Origin: AC-9 sp051984395
GTDB taxonomy: Bacteria; Actinomycetota; Acidimicrobiia; Acidimicrobiales; AC-9
DNA length: 29,479 bases
Direction: 5' to 3'
Assembly (NCBI GenBank): GCA_051984395.1
Contig: JBPYEZ010000091.1
Span: 1-29,479 of the forward strand
Positions within the stretch are counted from its first letter, which is position 1; the number at the start of each line of letters is the position of its first letter. This document shows, in pieces, positions 7,355 through 14,645 of the stretch. The translations under genes were made by a program, and so were the position numbers. The notes below the pieces were generated by a model. That model saw only the letters and a program-made list of their open reading frames with translations. It ran no database searches and had not been told where the DNA came from.

Positions 7355-8203
7355 ATGAGCGTGGACGAGCGGCCGGTCGAGGAGCTGGTTCGGTACCAGG
7401 TCGACAACGGCCTGGCCCGCATCACCATCGACCGGGCCGAAGCAGGCAACGCCCTCACGACAGCCATGCGGGACCGCCTGGCCGAGCTGTTCGAGGCCGT
7501 ATCGGCCACGCTGGCCGTGCGCGCCGTGCTGCTGACGGGCACGGGCCGGGCCTTCTGCACCGGCGCCGACCTGCGCGGCTCGGGCTCTCCGCCGCCTCCC
7601 CTGCCCGGCAACGAGCTGCCGCCCGACGCCCCCGACCGCTCCGCCGGCGACGCCGCCCGCATGATCCGCAGAGGCTGGCAGCGCCTGATCGGCGCCGTCC
7701 TCGACGCCGAGAAGCCGGTCGTGTGCGCGCTGAACGGGACCGCGGCCGGCGGGGGCGCCCACCTGGCCCTGGCGTGCGACCTGGTCGTCATGGCCGAGGA
7801 GGCCCGCCTCATCGAGGTCTTCGTGCGACGAGGCATCCTCCCCGACGCCGGCGGCTGCTTCATCCTCCCCCGCATCGTCGGTGTCCAGCGGGCCAAGGAG
7901 ATCATGTTCTTCGGCGACGACGTGGATGCGGGCACCGCCGAGCGGATCGGCCTGGTGAACGTCGTCGTGCCCGCATCGGAGCTGGAGAAGACGGCGGGAC
8001 AGTGGGCCGAGCGACTGGCAGCGGGCCCGACCAAGGCCATCGGCCTCACCAAGTGGCTGCTCAACCGGTCGCTGGACTCCGACCGGCTGACGGCTTTCCA
8101 GGAGGAGGCCTGGGCCCAGGAGGCCGTCACCGGCACCGAGGACTGCAGGGAGGGCAGGGCGAGCTTCGCCGAGCGGCGGTCTCCGGTGTTCCGGGGCTGG
8201 TGA
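7355..8203 (+). CDS. Enoyl-CoA hydratase/isomerase (crotonase) family
   Basis: A 282-aa crotonase-fold protein. The acyl-CoA oxyanion-hole segments are present (GRAFCTGADLRG near residues 64-74; NGTAAGGGAHLALACDLV at 127-144), as are the ILPDAGGCFILPRIVG turn and the AERIGLVNVVV segment. Aligned by eye to rat mitochondrial hydratase, the two catalytic glutamates (E144, E164) are His136 and Phe156, so classical hydration is doubtful; Asp164 in LPDAGG matches the acidic residue of isomerase-like members such as PaaG. A proline- and glycine-rich insert (residues 74-92) precedes the active-site loop. The ATG at 7355 follows an AAGGAG ribosome site by 5 nt; a longer upstream reading overlaps the previous gene and is not supported. 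The Ltp-like gene follows 8 bp downstream. Confidence 0.88.
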   Translation: MSVDERPVEELVRYQVDNGLARITIDRAEAGNALTTAMRDRLAELFEAVSATLAVRAVLLTGTGRAFCTGADLRGSGSPPPPLPGNELPPDAPDRSAGDAARMIRRGWQRLIGAVLDAEKPVVCALNGTAAGGGAHLALACDLVVMAEEARLIEVFVRRGILPDAGGCFILPRIVGVQRAKEIMFFGDDVDAGTAERIGLVNVVVPASELEKTAGQWAERLAAGPTKAIGLTKWLLNRSLDSDRLTAFQEEAWAQEAVTGTEDCREGRASFAERRSPVFRGW

Positions 8204-8211
8204 GCGGGCCG

Positions 8212-9363
8212 ATGCTGAAGGACCGGGCCGCCATCGTCGGCATCGGGCAGACCCCCTACGCCAAGTCGCTGCCCGGCTCGGAGCTGTCGATGGGCTGTGA
8301 CGCCATCACCGCAGCTCTGCGCGACGCCGGCATCCAGCCCGGCGAGGTGGACGCCCTGTCCTCCTACGCGATGGAGCAGAACGTCGAGGTCGAGGTGGCC
8401 CGCAACGTCGGCCTCGGCGACATCACCTACTTCAGCCAGGTCGGCTACGGGGGTGGTGCCGGGTGCGCCGTCGTCGGCCAGGCGGCGATGGCGGTGGTGA
8501 CCGGCCAGGCCGAGGTCGCGGTGGCCTGGCGCTCCCGCAAGCGGGGCGCCGCTGCCAGTCGTCCCTGGTCGCAGGTCGCTCGGCGGGTCTCCGGTCCCGG
8601 CCAGTGGTCGAGACCCTGGGGGCTGCTGCGGCCGGTCGACGAGATCGCCATGCTGGCCCGGCGCTACATGCACGAGTACGGGGCGACGCGGGACCACCTG
8701 GCCAACGTGGCCCTCGCCTTCCGCAAGCACGCCAACCGCAACCCGGCCGCGACCATGCGCGACAAGACGATGAGCCGCGAGGACTACATGGCCGGCCGGT
8801 GGGTGTCGGAGCCGCTGTGCCTGTTCGACAACTGCCTGGAGACGGACGGCGCCGTGGCCTGCGTGGTCGTGCCTGCAGAGCGGGCGGCCGACCTGCCCCA
8901 GCCGCCCGTCTACATCCACGCCTTCGCCCAGGGTCTCAACACCCAGCACCAGACGATGACGAACTACCACCGGGACGACCCGCTCACCGGCCCGGCGTGG
9001 GCGTGCAGCCGGCTGCTCTGGCGCAACGCCGACGTGGCGCCCGCCGACGTCGACGTGGCCCAGCTCTACGACGCCTTCAGCCCCCTGATCCCGCTGTCGC
9101 TGGAGGGCTACGGGTTCTGCAAGCGGGGCGAGGGCGGCGACTTCACCAACGACGGCAACATCGAGTGGCCCGACGGCGACCTGCCCGTGAACACCTCGGG
9201 CGGGGGCATGTCCGAGGCCTACGTCCACGGCTTCAACCTGATCGCGGAGGGCGTGCGTCAGATGCGCGGCACGTCCACCTCCCAGGTTGCGGGGGCCGAG
9301 ACGTGTCTGGTCACCAGCGGCGAGGGCGTGCCGACCAGCGCCATCCTGCTGCGCCGCCCATAG
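8212..9363 (+). CDS. Thiolase-like lipid-transfer (SCP-x/Ltp-type) protein
   Basis: A 383-aa thiolase-superfamily protein of the SCP-x/Ltp branch: N-terminal RAAIVGIGQTPYAKSL, the GGGAGCAVVGQAAMAVVTGQ helix (80-99), the AQLYDAFSPLIPLSLEGYGFC segment, and a C-terminal VNTSGGGMSEAYVHGF followed by ETCLVTSGEGVPTSAILLRR. The nucleophilic Cys of true thiolases aligns with a glycine (about Gly81), as in the steroid-catabolism aldolases Ltp2-4, which carry out retro-aldol cleavage of a hydroxyacyl-CoA. Those aldolases need a DUF35 partner; none is encoded in this window. The ATG at 8212 is chosen, 8 bp after the crotonase stop; an in-frame GTG at 8200 overlapping the previous gene is the alternative. 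The product could be an aldolase, a thiolase without activity, or a carrier; aldolase is the leading inference. Confidence 0.85.
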   Translation: MLKDRAAIVGIGQTPYAKSLPGSELSMGCDAITAALRDAGIQPGEVDALSSYAMEQNVEVEVARNVGLGDITYFSQVGYGGGAGCAVVGQAAMAVVTGQAEVAVAWRSRKRGAAASRPWSQVARRVSGPGQWSRPWGLLRPVDEIAMLARRYMHEYGATRDHLANVALAFRKHANRNPAATMRDKTMSREDYMAGRWVSEPLCLFDNCLETDGAVACVVVPAERAADLPQPPVYIHAFAQGLNTQHQTMTNYHRDDPLTGPAWACSRLLWRNADVAPADVDVAQLYDAFSPLIPLSLEGYGFCKRGEGGDFTNDGNIEWPDGDLPVNTSGGGMSEAYVHGFNLIAEGVRQMRGTSTSQVAGAETCLVTSGEGVPTSAILLRRP

Positions 9364-9379
9364 GGGGGCATACCGCTGA

Positions 9380-9396
9380 GCTGCGCCGAGCGCAGC
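9380..9396 (+). terminator. Short GC hairpin after the Ltp gene, possible terminator
   Basis: GCTGCGC-CGA-GCGCAGC is a perfect 7-bp stem with a 3-nt loop, 17 nt after the Ltp stop codon. There is no following T run, so at best it is an I-shaped actinobacterial-type terminator. A TACATT box at 9408-9413 just downstream could start a separate transcript for the next SDR gene. Confidence 0.35.
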
Positions 9397-9459
9397 GATG
9401 GGGCCCGTACATTCGAGCAGCGCAGAAGCTGACGAGAGACGAGTCGAGGAGGGCGGCCG

Positions 9460-10341
9460 ATGCCGGGTGGAGCGTCGTCGGACAACAGGGTTGACATGCG
9501 GGGAAAGGTCGCCGTGGTGACGGGGGCGACATCGGGGATCGGCGAGGCCACCGCCAGAGGGTTGGCGGCTCTCGGTGCCACCGTCGTCGTGGTCGGCCGG
9601 ACCGAAGAGCGCGGCCGGGCAACCGTGGAGCGGATCCGAGCCGGCTCCGAAGCGCCGGAGCCCCACCTGCTCCTCGCGGATCTATCCCGGCAGGCCGACG
9701 TCCGAGCTCTGGCTCGCCAGCTCGCGGACGGGTTCGACCGTCTCGACGTCCTGATCAACAACGCCGGCGTCGACGTCGGAAAGCGATCGGTCACGCCCGA
9801 CGGGCTCGAGCTGACGTTCGCCGTGAACTACCTGGCCCCGTTCCTGCTGACGAACCTGCTGACCGACGTGCTCGAGGCTTCAGCCCCGGCGAGGATCGTC
9901 AACGTCGCCTCGAGCGCCTACCGCGGCGGCAAGATCGACTTCGACGACCTGCAGAGCGAGCGACGGTTCGGCCAGCGCGCCTACAACAACTCCAAGCTCG
10001 CCCTCGTGCTCTTCACCAACGAGCTGGCCCGTCGCATCGCAGGCACCGGGGTGACCGCGAACTGCGTCGACCCCGGCTTCGTCAGGACCGGTCTGGGGTC
10101 GACGATGGCGCCCGGGTACAGGCTCGCCGGCGCTCTCATGTGGCCCTTCATGACCACTCCCGAACGGGGCGCCAGGACATCGGTCTTCGCCGCCTCCAGC
10201 CCCGACCTGACCGACGTCACCGGCGCCTACCTCAAGCGCCAGCGTCGAGTCGACACCGGGGCGAAGACGCAGGATCGGGCGACCGCTCAGCGATTGTGGC
10301 AGGTCAGCGAGGACCTGGTGGCGGGCACGGCGCCGAGCTAG
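9460..10341 (+). CDS. Short-chain dehydrogenase/reductase (retinol-dehydrogenase-like)
   Basis: A 293-aa classical-type SDR. The NAD(P)-binding TGATSGIG (21-28), NNAG (100-103), catalytic Ser151/152, and Tyr175-x3-Lys179 (YNNSK) are all present. The pattern after NNAG (DGLELTFAVNYLAPFLLTNLL), the SSAYRGGKIDFDDLQ stretch and the late GARTSVFAASSPDL segment are typical of the retinol-dehydrogenase/WW-oxidoreductase-like subgroup, which oxidises or reduces lipophilic alcohols and ketones. NADP preference is likely from VVGRTEERGR after strand 2. The ATG at 9460 has GAGGAGG upstream. A 96-bp gap with a hairpin separates it from the Ltp gene, so it may have its own promoter. It ends 8 bp from the convergent amidohydrolase. 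Confidence 0.92.
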   Translation: MPGGASSDNRVDMRGKVAVVTGATSGIGEATARGLAALGATVVVVGRTEERGRATVERIRAGSEAPEPHLLLADLSRQADVRALARQLADGFDRLDVLINNAGVDVGKRSVTPDGLELTFAVNYLAPFLLTNLLTDVLEASAPARIVNVASSAYRGGKIDFDDLQSERRFGQRAYNNSKLALVLFTNELARRIAGTGVTANCVDPGFVRTGLGSTMAPGYRLAGALMWPFMTTPERGARTSVFAASSPDLTDVTGAYLKRQRRVDTGAKTQDRATAQRLWQVSEDLVAGTAPS

Positions 10342-10349
10342 CGAGACGC

Positions 10350-11528
10350 CTACGCGCCCAGCCCGAAGATGCGGGCGGCGTTGGCGCCCACGATGCGGCG
10401 ACGCTCGCCCCGGTCGATGTGCGACATCATCGAGTCGATCGTCATCCGCGAGTACGGCCAGTCGTTGCCGTGGTGCGGGTAGTCCGACGACCACATCATG
10501 TTGTCGACACCGACGCCGTACCGGTTCTCGACGCCGACGCGGTCGGTGATGAACGTCGCCGACATGTTGCGGAACCAGTAGAAGCTGGGCGGCTCCTTGA
10601 TGGGGATGTTGCCCCACGACCGGTTGCGCCAGTAACGGTCGTCGATCTGCTCGAGGAAGTGGGGAATCCAGCCGACGCCGGTCTCGATCATCGCCACGTG
10701 CAGCTCGGGGAAGCGCTCGAACGTGCCGGTGAAGATCAGCTGGCCGATCGTGCTGGGCACGGTCGAGAACACGCTCCCGAGCCCGGCTACCGCCTTGGCG
10801 TTGGCCTTGGCCGCCTTGCCCCCGTAGATGCCGCCGCCCCCCTTCGCCGCGGCCGCCTCGGCCGCCCGTCGCTGACTCTGGCGGGCGCGCCGTGACGCCA
10901 GGTTGATGTGGATGCACACCGGGATGCCCTCGTCCGAGGCGGCGGCCCAGAACGGGTCGTCGGCGTCGGAGATCGAATCGCCCCCCGAGGGCCAGCACGA
11001 CGTGACCACGCCCTTGAAGCCGCGTGCCTTGGCCTTGCGAAGGGCGTCGACGGCGTCGTCGATGCCGGTCGACGGCATCTGTGCCATCCCGATCAGCCGG
11101 TCCCGGTCCGGCGCGCAGAACTCTTCCCACAGGAAGTTGTTGTAGGCCTCGATACCGGCCAGTACGAAGGCGTCGTCCTCGTCCCCCAGGAAGTGGCCGA
11201 CCGTGCGCTGCGGTGGGAACAGGATCTCGGCGTCGACGCCGTCGATGTCCATGTCGGCCAGCCGCTCGCCCCCGATGTAGCACCCGCGCCTGGCGTCGTC
11301 GTACGTGACGCCTGTCCAGTTGAACTCGTCGAAGGGCTTCCCCGGAGTCGACACCAGGCCGATTGGATCGGGGTCGGCGAAGCCGGCGAACTGCCAGGCG
11401 TCGCCCCCGTCGACGTCCTTGACCAGCTTCGGCGCCTTGTCCTGGAGCTCCTTGGGCAGCCAGTTCCGCCAGATGTCAGGTGGCTCGAGGATGTGGCAGT
11501 CGCCGTCCACGATGTCGTACTCGGCCAT
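10350..11528 (-). CDS. Amidohydrolase family protein (PF04909, ACMSD/LigW-like)
   Basis: A 392-aa metal-dependent TIM-barrel hydrolase or decarboxylase. The first metal motif is D10-C-H12 (VDGDCHILEPPDIW), a variant of the usual HxH; further elements are GIPVCIHINLA, MIETGVGWIPHFLEQIDDRY and WSSDYPHHGNDWP with the late Asp ligand. A roughly 40-aa Ala/Lys/Gly-rich insert follows IHINLA (ASRRARQSQRRAAEAAAAKGG), not seen in the paralogue at 21453. PF04909 members hydrolyse lactones, amides or C-C bonds or decarboxylate aromatic or cyclic acids; the reaction here is unknown. The ATG at 11528 has GGGAGG 12 nt upstream. Its promoter appears to be TTGACA-N17-GAGACT (11621 to 11593, minus strand), whose -35 box lies inside the operator palindrome. 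It diverges from CaiB. Confidence 0.88.
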   Translation of the reverse strand: MAEYDIVDGDCHILEPPDIWRNWLPKELQDKAPKLVKDVDGGDAWQFAGFADPDPIGLVSTPGKPFDEFNWTGVTYDDARRGCYIGGERLADMDIDGVDAEILFPPQRTVGHFLGDEDDAFVLAGIEAYNNFLWEEFCAPDRDRLIGMAQMPSTGIDDAVDALRKAKARGFKGVVTSCWPSGGDSISDADDPFWAAASDEGIPVCIHINLASRRARQSQRRAAEAAAAKGGGGIYGGKAAKANAKAVAGLGSVFSTVPSTIGQLIFTGTFERFPELHVAMIETGVGWIPHFLEQIDDRYWRNRSWGNIPIKEPPSFYWFRNMSATFITDRVGVENRYGVGVDNMMWSSDYPHHGNDWPYSRMTIDSMMSHIDRGERRRIVGANAARIFGLGA

Positions 11529-11606
11529 GAGCGGTGACGTCCTCCCGGATCGACGTCCTCTGCCCCACGGTCTCGGAGCGAGGAACCTCCCAAGTCTCCG
11601 TCTCCC

Positions 11607-11620
11607 TGACGCGCGTGTCA
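11607..11620. promoter_or_regulatory. Perfect TGAC-N6-GTCA operator-like site, amidohydrolase / CaiB divergent promoter
   Basis: TGACGCGCGTGTCA. The minus-strand reading TGACACGCGCGTCA supplies most of a consensus -35 (TTGACA, 11621-11616) for the amidohydrolase, with GAGACT 17 nt on. On the plus strand a TATCGT -10-like box (11633-11638) lies 7 nt before the CaiB ATG at 11646, indicating a leaderless transcript. A repressor bound here could block both genes. Confidence 0.75.
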
Positions 11621-11645
11621 ACTTTCTCCGCCTATCGTGGCGGCC

Positions 11646-13970
11646 ATGGCCGAGCGTCTGCTGAACGGGATCCGGGTGGTCGACGTGGCCGCCGCGCCAG
11701 CCCAGATGACGGGGCGAATCCTCGCTGATCTGGGCGCCGCCGTGGTCAAGGTCGAGCCACCCGGGGGCGACCCGGCGCGCGCCGAGCCCGTCGGGTTCGC
11801 GGCATGGAACGCGGGAAAGGACTCGGTCGTCCTCGAGGCCGAGGATGCGGAGCTGTCGGAGCTGCTCCGGGGCGCCGACGTGGTCATCGAGACGCCCGGC
11901 TGGCTGGGCGGACCGTCGCTCGATCGGGGCCTGGCGCCGGGGGCCGTCTGGGTGAGCATCACGCCCTTCGGCCTGCAGGGACCGCGAGCGGCGTGGCGGG
12001 CCAGCGATCTGGGCATCATGGCGGCGAGCGGCAACATGTACGCCACCGGAGACGGCGACCGCCCCCCCGTGCGCTGTACCCAGCCGTCGGGCTACGCCCA
12101 CCTCGGCGCCGAGGCCGCCATGGCGACGCTCACGGCGCTGGCTTCGGGCCGGCCCCAGCTCGTCGACGTCGCCGGCCAGGAAGCAGTCGTGGCGGCCGAC
12201 ATGTGTGCCCCGGCGACGTTCGTTCGCACCGGCGCGCGCGGTGCCCGCCGCGGCGCCAACATCGGGCGCAGCCGGGAGATCTGGCCGTGCCGTGACGGGT
12301 TCGTGTCGTTCGGGTTGCGCGGCGGCAAGGCCCGGGTCCCGAGCCTGCAGACGATCACCAGGCTGGTGACCGAGGCCGGGTTGGCTACGCCGGCGCTCAC
12401 CGAACGGGACTGGACGACCTACTCGCACGTCACGGCCACCGACGAGGAGCTGGCGGCCATCCAGGAGCCCATCGCGGCCTACTTCGCCGGCCGCACCATG
12501 GCCGAGCTCTACGGCGTGGCCTGCGAGACGAACCTCATGCTCGCCCCGGCCAACACCCCGCCCCAGATCTACGACAGCGCGCAGCTGGCCGCTCGGGAGA
12601 TGTTCGGAGCGGTGGGGGGCGACGAACGGTTCCCCCTGCGGTTCGTGCTGGCGCAGGGCGCCGATCACCGCCCCGTGCCGACGAGCACTCGGGGTCCCGC
12701 CCCGACGGCGCCCGGTGCCGGGGTCCGGCCGGACTGGCCCGCGCGCCGGCCGGTGCCACCTGCCGAGGGCGGCGAGCCGGCCTGGGCCGGGACGAAGATC
12801 CTCGAGCTGGGCTCGGGAGCCGCGGGCCCCATCGCGACCCGCTACTTCGCGGAGCACGGCGCCACCGTCATCCGCATCGAGTCCCCCAGTCGACCCGACT
12901 TCCTCCGGGTGTACGCGCTCGGGCCCGACAATCCCCACGGTCTCGAGGGCTCGACCCTCTTCGACGGGCTCAACCCCGGCAAGCTCAGCGTCACCCTGAA
13001 CCTCAAGCACCCCGAGGGCGTCGCCCTGGCCCGCCGGCTGGTGGCGTGGTCGGACGCCGTCGCCGAGAACTTCGCTCCGAAGGCCATGCGCGCCTTCGGC
13101 CTGGACTACGAGCGCCTCGCCGCCGACCGGCCCGACCTGGTCATGGTCAGCGCCTGCCTCAACGGCCAGACCGGCCCTCACCGTGACTACCCGGGCTTCG
13201 GCGGACAGGGGGCCGCGCTGTCGGGCTACAACGCCCTCACGGGATGGCCGGACCGCGAGCCGGTCGGCCCCTTCGGCACCATCACCGACTCGCTCTCGCC
13301 TCGCTTCGTCGCCACCGCCCTCGCCGCCGGGCTCCTCTACCGGCGACGAACCGGTCGCGGCGTCTATCTAGACGTCTCGCAGGTGGAGGCGGCGGTCTAC
13401 ACGCTCTCGCCCTGGCTCCTCGAGTACGCCGGCACGGGCCTGGTGGCCGAGCGCGACGGCAACCGGTCGCCGCGGGCGGTTCCCCACGGCGCCTTCCCCT
13501 GCCTCGGCGAGGACCGCTGGGTCGCCGTGGCCGCCTGGGACGACCGCGAGTGGGCCCGCCTGGCCGAGCTCATCGGGGTGGACGACCCCTCGTTGGCGAC
13601 CCTCGCCGCCAGGCTGGCGCGCGTCGAGGAGGTGGAGGCGGCCGTGGCTCGCTGGACGGGACCGCGGGCGATCGGCGAGGTGGTCGACACGCTCCAGGGC
13701 ATGGGGATCGAGGCGGTGCCGGTCCAGGACTTCGGCGACGTCGTCGCCGATCCGCAGCTCGCCGCCAGGGGCCACTTCGTCACCCTCACCCACCCGGCCA
13801 TGGGCGAGGGGATCTACGAGCGCACCGGCTTTCGACTGAGCGACGCCCCGTCCGGGTACGCCCGCACGGGGCCGACCCTCGGCCAGGACAACGACCACGT
13901 CCTGCGGAGCATCCTCGGGCTGAGCACGACCGAGATCGACAAGCTGGCCGCCGACGGCGCCTTCGACTGA
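11646..13970 (+). CDS. Double-domain CaiB/BaiF (family III) CoA-transferase
   Basis: A 774-aa protein made of two family III CoA-transferase modules. Module 1 (about 1-335) starts LLNGIRVVDVAAAPAQMTGRILADLGAAVVKVEPPGG; a low-complexity linker follows; module 2 starts near residue 379 (WAGTKILELGSGAAGPIATRYFAEHGATVIRIES) and runs to the end. The catalytic Asp that forms the CoA-thioester anhydride (Asp169 in formyl-CoA transferase) aligns with Asp548 in module 2 (ITDSLSPRF, before LLYRRRTGRG) but with Tyr150 in module 1 (PSGYAHLGAEAAM), so only one module looks competent. The family moves CoA between acids, racemises 2-methylacyl-CoAs or dehydrates. The ATG at 11646 is preferred over the GTG at 11637, which lies inside the -10 box. 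It is convergent with the MaoC-like gene. Confidence 0.9.
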   Translation: MAERLLNGIRVVDVAAAPAQMTGRILADLGAAVVKVEPPGGDPARAEPVGFAAWNAGKDSVVLEAEDAELSELLRGADVVIETPGWLGGPSLDRGLAPGAVWVSITPFGLQGPRAAWRASDLGIMAASGNMYATGDGDRPPVRCTQPSGYAHLGAEAAMATLTALASGRPQLVDVAGQEAVVAADMCAPATFVRTGARGARRGANIGRSREIWPCRDGFVSFGLRGGKARVPSLQTITRLVTEAGLATPALTERDWTTYSHVTATDEELAAIQEPIAAYFAGRTMAELYGVACETNLMLAPANTPPQIYDSAQLAAREMFGAVGGDERFPLRFVLAQGADHRPVPTSTRGPAPTAPGAGVRPDWPARRPVPPAEGGEPAWAGTKILELGSGAAGPIATRYFAEHGATVIRIESPSRPDFLRVYALGPDNPHGLEGSTLFDGLNPGKLSVTLNLKHPEGVALARRLVAWSDAVAENFAPKAMRAFGLDYERLAADRPDLVMVSACLNGQTGPHRDYPGFGGQGAALSGYNALTGWPDREPVGPFGTITDSLSPRFVATALAAGLLYRRRTGRGVYLDVSQVEAAVYTLSPWLLEYAGTGLVAERDGNRSPRAVPHGAFPCLGEDRWVAVAAWDDREWARLAELIGVDDPSLATLAARLARVEEVEAAVARWTGPRAIGEVVDTLQGMGIEAVPVQDFGDVVADPQLAARGHFVTLTHPAMGEGIYERTGFRLSDAPSGYARTGPTLGQDNDHVLRSILGLSTTEIDKLAADGAFD

Positions 13971-13979
13971 GGCCTCGTC

Positions 13980-13994
13980 CCGCCCGGAAGGCGG
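13980..13994. terminator. Small GC hairpin between convergent CaiB and MaoC genes
   Basis: CCGCC-CGGAA-GGCGG, a 5-bp stem and 5-nt loop in the 43-bp gap between two converging genes. The position suits a bidirectional terminator but the stem is short and there is no T tract. Confidence 0.25.
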
Positions 13995-14013
13995 TCAGAT
14001 CGCGCCGTGCGGC

Positions 14014-14514
14014 TCAGGCCGAGCGGTGGATGAGGTTCATCCTCGAGGTGAGCACCGGCTCGCCCGTCCGCTCGTCGGTGTAGCGGGTCTCGGAGACGAG
14101 GAAGGTCATCGTCTTCCCCTTGCTCTCCTTCTCGTAGACGTCGGTGATGCGCCCCTCGCTCACGAGGACGTCGCCGACCACCACGGGCCGGTGGTACTCG
14201 AACTCCTGCTCACCGTGCAGGACCAGGCCACCCTGGGCCATCAGCCCGCCGATCACCTTCATGACGGCACCGGCGTCCGCCTCGGGATCCGGCGGTGGCT
14301 GGTTCTCCGGGAAGGTGCCCCAGTGCGCCATGGAGAAGCCGAACGTCGGCGGGGCGGGGATCGACTCGAACCCGGCGTCCACCGCGGCCCGCACGTTCTG
14401 ATAGACGGGGCTCTCGTCCTTGACCGCCTTGGCGAAGTTCGACACCGGTCCTCGCTCCAGGGCGATGCGAGAGGATCCGGTCTTCTTCCCGATGACGCTC
14501 GTGTCAGCTGCCAT
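14014..14514 (-). CDS. MaoC-like (FAS1-dehydratase N-terminal type) hot-dog protein
   Basis: A 166-aa single hot-dog domain of the MaoC N-terminal-like family: VIGKKTGSSRIALERGPVSNFAKAVKDESPVYQ at the start, FGFSMAHWGTFPENQPP in the middle, and GLVLHGEQEFEYHRPVVVGDVLVSEGRITDVYEKESKG as the central hot-dog strands. These proteins hydrate enoyl-CoAs, often as heterodimers with a second MaoC subunit that is not seen here, so it may act as a homodimer, pair elsewhere, or be a thioester-binding partner. The ATG at 14514 is 6 nt after TACCGT, with TTGCGG 18 nt further upstream: a complete minus-strand promoter predicting a leaderless mRNA. A perfect TGAC-N6-GTCA site lies inside codons 3-8. It diverges from the SDR operon. 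Confidence 0.85.
   Translation of the reverse strand: MAADTSVIGKKTGSSRIALERGPVSNFAKAVKDESPVYQNVRAAVDAGFESIPAPPTFGFSMAHWGTFPENQPPPDPEADAGAVMKVIGGLMAQGGLVLHGEQEFEYHRPVVVGDVLVSEGRITDVYEKESKGKTMTFLVSETRYTDERTGEPVLTSRMNLIHRSA
14493..14506. promoter_or_regulatory. Perfect TGAC-N6-GTCA operator-like site inside the 5' end of the MaoC-like gene
   Basis: TGACGCTCGTGTCA (minus strand TGACACGAGCGTCA) covers codons 3-8 of the MaoC-like gene, about 8-21 nt after its predicted leaderless start. A repressor there could act as a roadblock just downstream of initiation. The minus-strand promoter is TTGCGG (14550-14545), 18 nt, TACCGT (14526-14521). Confidence 0.65.
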
Positions 14515-14607
14515 GCCGTGACGGTAGGGGCCGTCCCCCGCCCTCCGCAAGCCTGGACTTCGAGGTCCGACCAGGTTGCCGGCACCGGGTGGCCCGACCT
14601 ACGTTCG

Positions 14608-14621
14608 TGACGTACGTGTCA
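14608..14621. promoter_or_regulatory. Perfect TGAC-N6-GTCA operator-like site before the SDR/SDR/ACAD operon
   Basis: TGACGTACGTGTCA lies 24 nt upstream of the ATG at 14646. A plus-strand promoter TTGCCG (14576-14581), 18 nt, TACGTT (14600-14605) ends 2 nt before it, so the palindrome would cover the transcription start. The Shine-Dalgarno sequence GGAGGAG follows. Confidence 0.75.
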
Positions 14622-14645
14622 GGTTTGGAACCGGAGGAGTTCGCC

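Noticed and set aside
6226..9666. A 1146-codon minus-strand frame opposite the synthetase, crotonase and Ltp genes
   Set aside because: Shadow of three real genes; it has no recognisable motif and the composition of a mirrored coding frame.
10202..10220. TGACCGACGTCA inside the SDR gene (a TGAC-N4-GTCA)
   Set aside because: Wrong spacing, deep inside a coding region and not near any start; taken as chance.
14589..14645. N-terminal extension of the first SDR to the GTG at 14589
   Set aside because: The extension would span the -10 box and operator; the ATG at 14646 has a strong ribosome site and the normal SDR start MPLLEDKVAIVTG.
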